Source: Armillaria gallica (lineage: Eukaryota; Basidiomycota; Agaricomycetes; Agaricales; Physalacriaceae). From it: a DNA stretch of 64,000 bases. Numbering within the stretch: position 1 is the stretch's first letter; each line of letters begins with the position of its first letter. The position numbers were made by a program, and so were the translations under genes. The notes under the pieces are model-generated. The model saw only the letters and a list, made by a program, of their open reading frames with translations. It did not search any database and had not been told where the DNA came from. This document shows positions 49,639-61,216 of the stretch, in pieces. The stretch spans positions 2,914,001-2,978,000 of the forward strand of contig JBANDB010000005.1 of NCBI GenBank assembly GCA_037576215.1, read 5' to 3'.

Positions 49639-51605
49639 GCAGAAACCGGCCTAAGATATTAACCTGGCAATAGCATTCTCCCTCATGACAGGAGAAAGAA
49701 CAAGCCCAGAACAGCCCCCAGGATTCCCCTGACGACGCCCCAGGTGCTTCAGCCCGATCGTATGATGATATTTCGTTCTCTCGTCTTTCGTATACAGCTT
49801 CGCTTCGCGTATGTTTTCCTTTTCATCTTCTTTTCATCCTATTTGCTGATATCTGTTCTGACACTTGTAGGACGTCAAAATTCGGTGGAGTCTCAATTAG
49901 TGCATTCTCGTAGCTCTGCGGACGAGTTAGTTCTTGGTCGTTGATAATGCGTATTCATGTGCAAGGAGCGCGTTTTGTGGTGGATTTGATATTAGCGGTG
50001 GGTGCTGCGTTCCTATTTGGTGTTTCCGTGGCTTATAGATTCTGAAGTCACCCTACCGCCGCTAAGGTGTAACCCTTTCGACCTCTCCCTTCCCATCCCT
50101 CTCGCGGCATTTCCTCTTCCACACCCTAGCCTCTATTCTCCATTCCCAGGCAGATCAGGACTCGGAGGTGTGGGGAGGGAGCTTCATATGCCGATGCAAA
50201 GCATTGACCACGCACGTATGTCAAGTCTGTTCTTGTTCCCTTTTCTTCATTTGACCTGCTTCCAGAACATTGGTATTATCCTCCACTTTGTGAGTACAGC
50301 GAGCGATCAGATTATCAAGGTTGTTGACTCACAGAATACAGTGAGCTGTCTTTTCCCCCTAATCTGTGCCAATACGGGCCTGACACTGCTCCAGACGATC
50401 TTCTCGACATCAACCCAAGATCTCCTTGTGACGGCATCAATAGGCTTTTGTGCCGAGACCACGTATCACGTTCCGGCAAGCAAGATTTCGTATCCCGCAG
50501 GAGAAGGGTAGAGAGTGGGCATCTATGGATTGTCCGCGCGCGAGGGCGGTCCTCGTTTGTGAGTGCTGCATTGTCATTTGATTCTCGCTGTCTAATGCAG
50601 TTCGAAGCAGTTCTTTCACATTGGGTCCGTCGACGTCTTCCTCGATACGTCTTCCAACATTCCTCTTGCCAACCACCTTCCCCTCGCACCGTATATATAC
50701 GGTCGGCGACTCGAAGTCAAATCTTGTGCCGAGGCAATGTATCTCGTTCCAGAGAGAGGGCCGAGCACCGTGCTTGGATGTTTATGGAGCCGTTTTGGTT
50801 TGCCGGAGGTGAGTTTGATATCTTTACTTCGTTTCGCACTGGCTGATCTAATTGTAGCAGAACCCCCGGCCCTTCATTCGTTTTCAATGGCTGTCCCTTC
50901 ACCAAGACCACGTCCATCATGCTGTGACTTTCGTAGGAACCCAGGTCTGCGGCGACACGATGTATCGAGTTCAGCGAGCAAGGGGCACGCAACGTCTCTG
51001 TGCATGACAGGGAAGGACGAGGATCCGCCGATCATGCAAGACCCACCTCTTTCCGTGCGTCAAGATATGCCCGCGCTCGGTCTTCAGCGTGCACGGCCTT
51101 CGTCCCCTGACACTACGAGGCAATCTCAAGGCTCGCAGTGAGCTCGGTGACATGTGGAGTGCATGAGCATGAAAGGTATGTGTTCACGCGTCAAACGGTT
51201 GATCTCGCAACTGATACCTTGCCTGCAGCGCGTGTGGGGATTCCCTAGTCATCAAGACCAGGAGTCAAACAGTGGATGCCTTTGTTCACCCCCGCCAAAC
51301 CTGTCGCGGCTGATTAAATAGCCGCCGTCTGTTGAGGGTGACACGGGGTTGGATAACGGCGTCTTGTGTTTGACTCGATGCAGCGTTTCTGGGACTTGAA
51401 AGGGTGAGCTGACTGTAGTTTCTCGTTGTGCCAGATGCTGACTTGCTTCTATTCCAGCATGACGTCGTCTCTTCAAAGGTAGGTGCATCGGGTTAGGCTT
51501 ACTGAAGGACTTACAGGTCATTCTTTTTATTTTTTTGGGGGCAAATCGGACCCACGACGACAAGCCTCGGGAAACGATTTCAACAAGAGACTATGCTTGG
51601 CCGGC
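49639..51605. other. CpG-rich stretch with fragments of an unknown gene
   Basis: Several open stretches occur on both strands between 50002 and 51160, the longest being 169 codons (50002-50511 plus). Plausible GT-AG introns occur at about 50513-50599 and 50811-50859, but I could not choose a strand or frame. Three related about 30-bp motifs (TGTGCCGAG.....GTATC.CGTTCC type) lie at 50448-50480, 50723-50755 and 50945-50978. They could mark an internally repeated protein. No family is recognised. Confidence 0.3.
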
Positions 51606-51642
51606 GCACAAACGGGAGGGGGCAGCCCCCTCCCGTTTGTGC
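51606..51642. repeat. Perfect 17-bp hairpin with a 3-nt loop
   Basis: GCACAAACGGGAGGGGG (51606-51622), loop CAG, then the exact reverse complement (51626-51642). The stem is GC-rich and would be very stable as RNA or as a cruciform. No oligo-T tract follows, so nothing supports a terminator. It may be a recent foldback insertion or an unrecognised RNA element. Confidence 0.8.
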
Positions 51643-52190
51643 ATTTGCTGATTGCCTTCAGGGTGGGGAGATTATGATCCTATGAGCTAGAATGGCTGCA
51701 GACTTACTGTTACCTAACCGTGTTAATCTTATGTTAGGCGAATCTTCGGGTAAATTTCTTCTTCTCGATTCTCGATTCTTCATTACATCCTGTACAGTAG
51801 TAGTATCAATAAACACTTCCTGCTCTTTCTTTCTTTACTGCGCCTGCCCTCGTCGAGAAATCTGCCTTTTCGTTGTCTTCCTCCTTATCTTTGATGCAAG
51901 TGCACTGCCACTAGCCCCAACTCTGCCTTTATCATGAACGTGGTACGTGTGTATCGACTCGGACACGCCCACACGAAGCACCTATCAATCACTGTCCTGC
52001 TCACCCTGTGAAAGCTTACTACACCCGAAGATGTGCGTGCTTACAGAAGCCCCTTCCATCATCAACCTTTTGTGAAATTTCCTTGGATAATACAACCAAG
52101 GGTAGCACATTGGGGAACACGTCCTTGAATCTGAATACTCAAATGGGCGCCTGCGACAGTATCCTCTGGAAAAAGTGTGAATATAGGTGG
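51643..52190. other. Stretch without a recognisable gene
   Basis: An 81-codon frame (51692-51937 plus) is Leu-, Phe- and Cys-rich and may be chance. The interval leads into the reversed copy of the duplicated segment. Confidence 0.35.
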
Positions 52191-52977
52191 GAATCAAAGC
52201 ACAGCAGGAAGCTGTGTGTGATGCAAAAATCTATCTAGCAAAAGGTCAGCAGGTAATTGGGAGACAATGAAGCAAACTAACATGAAGCAGATAAGGGTAA
52301 GCTATAGTTGCATTTTCCATTGGGTCCATTCCGCACTGATTGATGTTTTCAACAATGTAATCGTTCTGCGATATGTTAGCTTTCACGCATACTTCACGCT
52401 AGTGAAAAGTTCATGGCAGCAGTCGGTGGTGAATATTACTGAGGAAATGGAGGAAGTGAAGGATGAAGAGCTGACATGCTGACTTGAAGCAAATAAATTT
52501 CTTGTAGTGCTGGTAGGGCTTCCCACCACAACACATGCTTCTTGATACTGACCATTATGAACTGTGGATGAAAGTAATATCAATACGAGGTCAACAGGGT
52601 GAGGATTGTGGACATACCCAGGAGGCGCAGTATGATAATGAATCCTGTTAACGTTTCTCCCACCTCTCACCTCCTCCAAAAGTGTCACGGTGACACATTA
52701 TCCACTTTGAGAGTCGTTCGAGTTGAAGCTAAAGACTCGCACGGTTCCATAAATACCCGGGTGCACCCGTGGACACACCTGGGTCTGGGTTGAGGAAATC
52801 TTGTAAAATGTGCACCTGTGGATTGCAGGTGCGGGTCCAAAAACAGGTGTGGGTCAACTTCTTAGTGAACAGGTTTACCTGCAGGTCACCCACTGTTAAC
52901 CCGAGCCAATTCTCACATCTCAAAGGAAGAAAGTAAACATCAAGTAGTACTACAAAGGCAAATGAATACATGTACAA

Positions 52978-55900
52978 CTAGTCAGTACTTTTGGCAGTAC
53001 CCAAGTTCTTTTTTGCCCCATTGTTTGGGCGCTTGGACTTGCTATTGAAGATTTCAGTAATATCATCTTCAGCAAGAAGGCCGGGGCACTTCATCCATGC
53101 ATGGAGTACAGTCTGATCAATGGTGGACTCAACGGAAAGATTATGATGACACTTTGTCACATTCAGTCCACCATGAGAGAACAATCACTCCACATCAGTC
53201 AATGTGGCTGAAAAACACGATCAGAGAAGGGTGCAGGGGATTCTGAGAGGGACAAACCTACCTGGAGCAGATAGGAAGTCTAGGGCCATCTGTGCCAAGG
53301 CACCTTTAGCTGTAGTACTGTACTATTACGACCGGATCTTCACACCATGTTACGCATTATGCGGATCTTCACTGGAACAGATCTTCACAAGCTGGCATCA
53401 TGTGTTATGGTCAAAGTAGATCTTCATTCTGTCAGTAGGTATTACATGCAACGTATCTGATTAGATGTATCCGATCCAGGTTAAATTCGAAATGAAAAAA
53501 GATCCAATGGAGACCGACTGCTATGGACTGACCACCTATTCCTCTTGCCATCTAACAGACACAATGAGCGCATTCAAAGCCGAAGAATGGATCAAATGGG
53601 GGAAAATCTGGAGCACAGTATCTCCACCTCGCCACAGCGGCAATGCGAAATTTAAGCAAAATTTTTGGTTTTTGGCTGTGAAAAAAGCCATTTACAGATA
53701 CAATATGTACCATCTTCACTGGGCCATGTTACGTGTTATGATCTTCACAGACATTCACATTACGAGTCCTTGTTATGCGCTATGTGAATACATGGTCGTA
53801 ATAGTACAGTATTGCTGCCCTTGCCCGATTTGTCGCATGGATCGAGAAGACTAGTCCAGTAGTGCAGAGGGTCATCGAGCTCTTCAATAACCAGATCACA
53901 AAGGTATTTCTCCATGGCATCGGACTCTTGATTGTTGCGGTGCTTTTTAAAGTAGTCAGGTAAGATATCATCAATCAAATCATCGGAAGACTGCCAACAG
54001 AATATAAGGATGACAGTCATGTATGATATAGTTCAACATACCTCTTTTTCTTTCCTGACAGTGTTCACCATTGGTTTGTAGTGAGTTTTCCAGATGTCAC
54101 GTACAATTTTGTAGCATCTGTCAATCCACTCGGACTCCCAGTTTTGGTCACAAAAGTATTCCATTTTGAAGGCTGGGTGCATAACTTCATCCTCACATGA
54201 GTAGCCATTTACATGAAATGGACACAGAAACTTACTGATTGCCACACGGTACATATATGAGTCATCAGTCTTCGAATAGTATTTGCATAGGACTGTACGA
54301 GCTTGGATAGCTGCAGCACGGACACCAGCAAAGAGGTGAGTGTTGGTGATCATACTGTCGAGCCTATCAATCATACCATCGAATAGAGGAATGACCTGGT
54401 AAATGAGTGGAGCTGCCGACTTTGATAAGGTCAGTGTAGCCTTCGCCAGCATCTAGGAAAAAATTAGCAAATCAAGTCAAACACCAATAAGAATAGTAAT
54501 GCAAACCACAAGGATAGGCTTGAGCTGCTCAATGAACTGCCATTCGAGCTCAGTGAGCTTGAACTTGAGAACAGATTTTTTGCGTATTCTGTTCCATTTT
54601 TCAAGTTTGCAAAAAGTGTCAAGAGCTGGTTGCAGTTCAAGGGCCCATCGTAAAACAGTGCCATGCATAAGCCAGCATGTGATGACTGCATGTATCATTT
54701 GTTGAATGTCAATGCCAGCATTCTTGCATTCTTCAGCAAGGTCATCCTGCATGGCACCATTGTTGAAGATCCGTTGGCCGAGTTTGAAGATCTATCACAA
54801 CCACCATTAGTCAACTCCTGCAGTAATGAACTCAGGACATGCCTTCATCACGGCGTTACGACCAAAGTTACCATCACGTTCCTCAAGTTCATACAGCTCA
54901 TCAATCGCTGTCAGTAGATCATCAAGAGTTGCATCCTCTTCAGTGTCCTGAGCCTCCAAAGATAACTCCTCCAACAGGTCTTGTTCCTCACTATCCAGCT
55001 CATCTTCATCATCATCTTTCAGCCATGAATCATTGTCATCCTCGCAGAAGCTACGATTGCTGGTTTGTGCCTTTTTGATGAAGTAATGAAAGATAGCCTA
55101 GCAGTCCAAGTCATATATGACATAGAACACAGATCATAGAGAAACACACCTTGTTTGCGAGATCAAAGATATGCCCTGCACACAGGACACAAGTTGTGGG
55201 GCCAGTGATGTGATTGCTTGGAAGCTTGCTAGGGCCCTTGAGACAACGAGCCATTGTGACATTGTTTGAAGCATTGTCACCGGGCAATGAGAGTAACTTG
55301 TCAATAATGCCGAACTTGCAAAGAGTTTTGCATATTTGCTCTGCAAGGTAAGCACCAGTGTGGGACTTCTTCAGACTAATGATAATGAGCACGGGTGTGT
55401 TGCTTCAGAAGACGACACTTACTGAACCATGTCCAGAGTCAGAACCTGCATTTTTCCATCTGCCACCCATACCGCAACTAATCTGAGCAGAGACTTCTTC
55501 TGCAGTGTGGCCCAACTATCCTGCACTATATGAATATGGCCTCTCACATTCTAAGCAATGGCATTAAGGCTTTCTGCAGATTAAATGATTGGCTACATAC
55601 CTGTAGCATCGCCGCAACCCACAGCTTGGCCACACTATATACGTCTTTAACATCATGAGAAAGGGTGTCAGCAGAGAACACCTTGATGTCTTTGTTGAAC
55701 ATGCAGAGGATCTCAAGGTACACATCATCTTCGACAATAGCATAGGGACGATGATGCTGCGCCACCCATTTGACATGCTTCGCGTGAAGGTGTCCAGCAG
55801 TGTATGTTGAACCTTGCACAAATGGCATCAGTGAACTTTGCACAAGCTGTGGTTCATCGTCGTCATCAGGACCCTTGCATGAGTGTACATGTCAAATGAG

Positions 55901-56460
55901 ATTGGGTGTGCTGTTATCATGGAAGGCACGGTGAACTTTCACATCAATATCACTAGAATAAGGTCAGAGGAGTGCAGGTTAAGGAAAGGAGTTAACATAC
56001 TATTTGCAGTGAAAGACCTGCTGCCATCGGTGGTTCTTGGAATTCCAAGCCACTTCAACGTCTGGAAGAAAGTGGTGGTACGCCGAGGCTTTCCAGTTCT
56101 TTCACATTTTTGCTATTTAAAAGAAGTCATGTTAGAACAAGATAGAAGGAACAAACCAAAATACACACCTAGCTTCTTCTCCCAGGCTTCCTTCGCCTCA
56201 CTGGTATTCTCATGTACAAGGTTATCATCCCCATCCTCAGACCACTGTGCTACACCCCCAGTATCTACACTAGTCACAGAATCGTCCTCATCGATGTTAA
56301 TCACAGCTACTCTGCACCATTTCGATGCTGATGGATGGGAGTTAGCATTTGAGCTATCGCTGGAAGCAGTATCAACATCAGGTGTCACATTAGCATGCCT
56401 GCACTTGCTCCAGGAAGGTGTGGGTTTGATAGTGGGAGCCTGACTCTGAGCCATGCTCAT
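52978..56460 (-). pseudogene. hAT-family transposase, interrupted
   Basis: hAT transposases cut and paste DNA with an RNase-H fold and dimerise through a C-terminal hATC domain. Reading down the minus strand: an acidic N-terminus starting MSMAQSQAP (56460); a BED-type zinc-finger remnant (SAYHHF near 56070, then NSTPNLI and HVHSC near 55900); KSHTGAYLAEQICKTLCKFG near 55355; GDNASNNVTMARCL near 55270; CVLCAGHIFDLANKV near 55195; the middle region near 54740-54480; SAAPLIYQVIPLFDGMIDRL near 54415; VRAAAIQARTVLCKYYSKTD near 54320; and the hATC part LAQMALDFLSAP near 53290, then LFSHGGLNVTKCHHNLS near 53180. Introns of normal size are visible, for example after LDFLSAP. TGA codons at 55892-55894 and 53185-53187 replace conserved arginines, and a MITE splits the hATC exon. 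Confidence 0.9.
53316..53811. mobile_element. 496-bp MITE nested in the hAT transposase exon
   Basis: The ends carry TACTGTACTATTACGACC and its exact inverted copy. The insert separates LLDPCDKSG from LAQMALDFLSAP, which are adjacent in intact hAT transposases. The flanking TAGCTG and TTGCTG may be an eroded target duplication. Inside, the motif GATCTTCAC is repeated several times. There is no coding frame of note. Confidence 0.75.
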
Positions 56461-56499
56461 GAAGACAATGGGAGGTGGGGGAAATGAAATGGGGTTCAA

Positions 56500-59250
56500 A
56501 AAACTCAGCGTGAGCCGTTAGAACATTAGGAATGCCACTCAGAAACAAAGTAAAAGAATTACATGTGCCTTTGGTAACTGAATGAAGACAACCAACAACA
56601 TCTACTTTGTTTGCATACACAAGCTCAAGAGTCTGAAACATTGAGGTGTAGCAAATTCAGAGCTGTAGTCAAGCTAGTGAAAGGGATGGGCCCTCCACAT
56701 GAACAAGTTGACTTGATCGCGAGGAATAAACACTCACCGATGCATCATTTGGGCTCCACATGGTTTGCTGCCGAGTTCAATTTGCAGCTAACAAGGGAGA
56801 TCACTCCTACTAATCTTTTGGGAAAATGTCAGCAAGAAATTCATCAAAAATCAGCCTAAAATGACACCTACCGACAGGAACAACTATGTTTCCACCATGT
56901 CTAGATAGATGTAAAAGCAATCCTTATAGTGACTAAGAATGGAGAGTGAGATTGAATTCACAAACGAGATTGTTCTGAACTGACTTTGCTTCGAGAAGAG
57001 CTATACCTTCAGACACAAGATCACATACTGTTGTCTCAGTACCTCAATCCCATCTTTTGGTGTTCGAAGTAGAGCTTAATTGAGAGCTTGATGTCCACTT
57101 TGGGGCATTGTTTGGCAGCTAGAAAAATAGATAGACACTGTTGACCAAACATTAAACAGATAGCTCGACCCATGCAGGTCAGAGCCAGGTATGAACAAGA
57201 TGGACATGTCAGAGTCAGGACGGCAATTACCGTCGGTGCCACGGACCTTGGTGCCTGACTATTAATAATGCAGATCTGTTGAAATCACTATCATCAAACA
57301 TGGAGAGAATGGGAACGACAAAGTGCAGAGCAGCATTGAATGTAAGTTCTTCTGACAATTGTAATATCCATTACTTGATAAATTTTCTGGTAGCGTATCT
57401 TGTTTCTGGGATCAGTTGCCTGCATACCAGGGAATGTAGCAGCAACACACCCACATAAACATCCTTGCTCAAAGCTCCACTACATAGAACACCCATAAAA
57501 TACTGTGGTAGTGAAGACTGTTGACTAGGATGATGACAATGGCCATTCCTGCCAGCTATTACCCAAAAATTGTAAACTCGATCCCATCCCCACACATCTT
57601 CCTACCCAGCATCCCCTGCATCGATATTGGGGCCAATCATTTGTGCACGTTGAAGCAGCACATACAAATGACCATGGATGCAGAGGAGGATCTGAAATCG
57701 GGTACCATCTGCATGTAGGGATGGGAATGAGCATACAATGACCAGGATGGTGACAACCACTACAGTGACAATGACAGTGATGATGAAAGAGGCAGAGAGG
57801 CTCAGATGCTGCAGCAGAACCATTGTAGAAGGCAGGGCATAGATGTGGTGGAAGGAGGGTGTCTGTGCTTCAATATTCAATATTCAATGGCGAATTCTAG
57901 TCAGTGATCCAGTGGCTGTGCTGCACTTTCATCTTGTTCCTTTCTTCCACCACCGCTCCATTCCCTCCTCTCTCAGCTCTCAACATCATCCATTTTAATA
58001 TGTTCATGGTATTTTTTGCTTATTTTATGTGTTAAGATATTATTTTTAGGTATTTTGGGGCATCTGGGAGCCTCAAGAGCCTCAGATAGCAATGATTTTA
58101 CCCTCTACCCTATGCATAAGCCCTGAGGCGAGGCAGCACTGTGTACGTCTCTTGAATGGCAACCATTTGTGAGCCCCACTGACTAGGATGACAGCTACAC
58201 CTATTACCGCCCACCATTGGCCTGAAAACAGGTCACATCCCTAGCATCCACCACCCAGGATTCCCTGCATCGACATCGGGGCCAATCACCCAGGCACAGT
58301 GAATTAGCACATACAAAAGACTATGGACATGGTGTAGGATCGAAAATTGGGTACCATCTGCAAGTATGGCATAGGAATGAGTGTGCAGCAACCAGGATGA
58401 CAATGACAAACAGTATGATGACAACAACAACAGGCATAGTGGGGACAGCTCAAATCAGATGGAGGGATATGTCAAATGGTAGGGCAGGGCTCTGGGACAG
58501 GGGGGAGGCAAGTGGGGTGCCTAATAAGGAGGGAGGGCAGGGTTAAGATCAGTGCACCAACGTCCAGCGACTGCAGCGACACCAATGCCCTTTTGGGCCT
58601 CGAGTACCCTCACATGGACGTATTGAATGACACAAACATGACTGCTACGTGAGCATTGATGGTCTCGCTGCTGCCATCCCTGCTCAAATTCAACATTGGT
58701 CTCTCCCGTGCCCCTCAGCCCCAAAATACCCCCCTCCTCCATGCATCCCCCATTTTTGACTTGGGGGATCATGACTATCAGGCCCATTTCTTCCCCCGAT
58801 GTCATTATCACTGTCAACAACAATGACAACCTCCGATCCTGATCCCTGCCACGTCCCACACCCTCAACTGACCATACAATCACCATTGGACCCAACCCCC
58901 ATTTTCAACATTGGGGAATTCAATAGTGGTCGCCATTTTCTCTCGCGAGTTCACCATCGTGCTCCTTGGCCTATGTCAGTACTTAGGCCAGTCAATGTCA
59001 TTCATGTACTGCTGGAGATACTGGGTTATGCAGTAACAAGTTTTCTGTCCTCCCATGCATTGCCCGCTTTTTGCTGTTTTTCTGTCTCACTGTGTATTCA
59101 GGGACTTTCTGGGAAGACTTGCCAGCAGCGACAAAGACCAAGCATTTGACTACCCAAGTACTCAAGCTGTACAGCCATGTGAAGGGCTATCTATGCGAGA
59201 CTGTTGATATGGATGGACAGAAAGTGTGTTCACTAATGCATTCTTGGGAC
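56500..59250. other. Non-transposase half of the hAT element
   Basis: I recognise no gene here. A direct duplication is present: about 57525-57790 and 58182-58440 share ATCCCCTGCATCGAT, GGGGCCAATCA and GGTACCATCTGCA in the same order. A 116-codon plus-strand frame (58799-59149) is His/Pro-rich and unrecognised. The region may be captured or older inserted DNA. Confidence 0.5.
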
Positions 59251-59935
59251 TGATACCAAACCTTCAGCTTGCAGTGTCTCACAAGAAAGCAAGCAGCAAA
59301 TATCACAATCTCTTCCAGTGTCATAGCCTAAGTTCAGCATAGGACTCGTCCTTCTCAATACTTTCCCTGCAGGCTCTAGTTTAGTCTCTCCATGATATCA
59401 ACCTTGTGTTTATTGAAGAAGCTTTCGAACACCTACTCCTTGACTATGACCGAGTACTTTCTTCTATAAGATGTATGATAGCAGTAGATAATAGAATAAA
59501 GCTTATGTATATATTTATCTATTTAATACAGCCATTTACTACTCTATATGTTGTGAGAACCGCAGGTGAACCGTGACCCGCACCTGCTGGACCTGGGTGC
59601 CTGGTGACCCAGGTGCGGGTGCGGGTTACAGGTCCAACGATTGATCCTATGGGACCTGCCGGGATGGGCGCAGGTGCACCCGGGTAGGGAACCGTGCGAG
59701 TCTTTAGTTGAAGCATCGCCACTTATTGGGATGTACAAATTTAGGATTGTTGCCTGCTGGTTGGAAGGATCCGAATTCTGGGGTGATGGTGGCAGAATGG
59801 GTTCTGACTATGGACCTCAGGCTAGGCTAGGAGATTATGCCAGACTGGAATAAATGAATATGGAGGACGCTATGATCACATTGGACCAGGAGGATTGTTC
59901 GGGAGGTTCTAGTAGGTAGGTTACCCATAAAAAGA

Positions 59936-60757
59936 ATGAGAGAGCTAGCAGTGTGCTATTTGTCGACCATCTCCATTTTCTTGCAGGTTAGACCACCATG
60001 TGCCAAGCCCTGTATAGATCTAGCATTCAGACTCATGCCAGCGACACAATGGCCATGTCATGGATGCAGCGAATACTGCAGATGATGGCAAGAACATTGT
60101 CCCCTTCTCTCTACTGGCTATGTGATATCAAGAAGTAAGTGCATTACTTCCTGATGAAGGAGTCCACCATCTTGTCACTGCCATGGGAATTGACTTCGAA
60201 GTAGGGATGTGAACAACAGGGAGTCTTTGATGTAGATGGGAGGATAAGGAATAGTGGGTGATGTAGAAACTAATCCAGAAGAGGCTATACTGTCCATCAA
60301 ATATAAAATATCCCAGTAACTACTGGGGAACGTGAAGTACAAATTATCCAGTAACTACTGAAAGTGTCAAAATACATATGTTATAGAGACCTAAAATATA
60401 TCTTTCATATTTGATGTGTCTCCAAAAAATATGTATTTCAATTGTATTTCGACATGCTTTCAGCCATCATATCCCCCCTTGTATACTGCCCCCACCCCAC
60501 CTCCTGCCCGACTGATGTGCCTTGTATTTTCCTTTTCATCATATTCTGTATTTGTCATGATCCAGTATCCTTTGTCCCAGTTGATGGGATCACCTTGTGC
60601 CTTTGCCTTGGTATTGCTCTGGTAGATCCTGGATGTAACTGATCTTGGCTACCCTGCTTTATCATCAATGCATGTGCTATGGTAATGGCAGTTTGATTTC
60701 TCCCAGTTTTGGCCTTTCCCATTGTCTGCAATGTTAGCAGCCATTCCTACCATATGA
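59936..60757. other. Stretch without a recognisable gene
   Basis: Short frames only. TATCCAGTAACTACTG-like sequence occurs twice near 60312 and 60348. Confidence 0.35.
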
Positions 60758-61095
60758 TAGTGCAAGAATTCCCAGCGCTGCTTGCTTGACGAACATTGGG
60801 AATTCATTATCATCACTTGCTACATTATCCACTTCCTACTATTGTCCAACTGCAACCTTACTGCCATCATCCATAGTGCAAGAATTCCCAGTGCTGCTTG
60901 CTTGACAAACATTGGAAATTCTTCAGCACTGCTTGCTTCATTATCCACTTCTTACTATCGTCCAACTGCAACCTTACCACCATCATCTGTAGTGCAAGAA
61001 TTCTTAGTGCTGCTTGCTTGACAGACATTGAGAATTCATCAGCATCGCTTGCTTCACTACCCACTCCCTACTATCGTCCAACTGCAACCTTACTG
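60758..61095. repeat. 116-bp tandem repeat, about three copies
   Basis: Units start at TAGTGCAAGAATTC at 60758, 60874 and 60990, exactly 116 bp apart. Each contains GCTGCTTGCTTGAC, ACATTG.(G/A)AATTC and TCCAACTGCAACCTTAC. The third unit ends near 61095. 116 is not a multiple of three, so the shared ORF fragments in different frames are not evidence of coding. Confidence 0.85.
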
Positions 61096-61216
61096 CTCAC
61101 TCACTCAGGTTATTTTCACAGGTTTTGAGTATGGGCTGGAGTTCATTCATGTGAGTACATCTTTGATGCTGGTATTTCACTGTTGTTTCCAATGGGATAT
61201 TTACATGTTCATATTG

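Larger units (their letters stand above)
52730..59706 (-). mobile_element. hAT transposon with TIRs, 6,977 bp
   Basis: Both ends read inward as TAAAGACTCGCACGGTTCC and then TACCCGGGTGCACC, separated by 3-7 bp. This fits the general hAT end pattern YARNG and the 8-bp target duplication. Both subterminal regions (about 52760-52915 and 59560-59670) are crowded with CACCTG, GGTGCGGGT and CCTGGGT motifs in either orientation, probable transposase-binding sites. The transposase lies on the minus strand in the left half. The right half (56.5-59.3 kb) has no recognised gene. Confidence 0.93.
52722..59714. repeat. 8-bp target-site duplication of the hAT element
   Basis: GTTGAAGC occurs at 52722-52729 and again at 59707-59714, immediately outside the inverted termini. 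The paralogous empty site near 39540 reads GACGCTTCAACTTGG on the plus strand, that is, a single uninterrupted target. Confidence 0.95.
52200..59935 (-). repeat. Reversed, decayed copy of the 2.2 kb unit, split by a hAT element
   Basis: On the minus strand, 59935-59715 followed by 52721-52200 aligns in order with parts of units 1a (about 39530-40030), 1b (about 41690-42450) and the copy 2 unit (about 48400-49130). Shared points are AATTCGGATCCTTCCAA, GTGGCGA.GCTTCAA, the CTGTTGACCT.GTA block and GCGGAATG.A near 52340. CpG sites common in the forward copies are mostly lost here. The hAT element at 52730-59706 interrupts it. Confidence 0.8.

Noticed and set aside
5819..55894. Alternative genetic code in which TGA is read as an amino acid
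   Set aside because: The intact receptor gene has no internal TGA and ends with TGA. The extra TGA codons occur in relics that also carry frameshifts and insertions.
60782..61128. Overlapping 60-80 codon ORFs around 60.8-61.1 kb
   Set aside because: They are shadows of the 116-bp tandem repeat, whose period is not a multiple of three.
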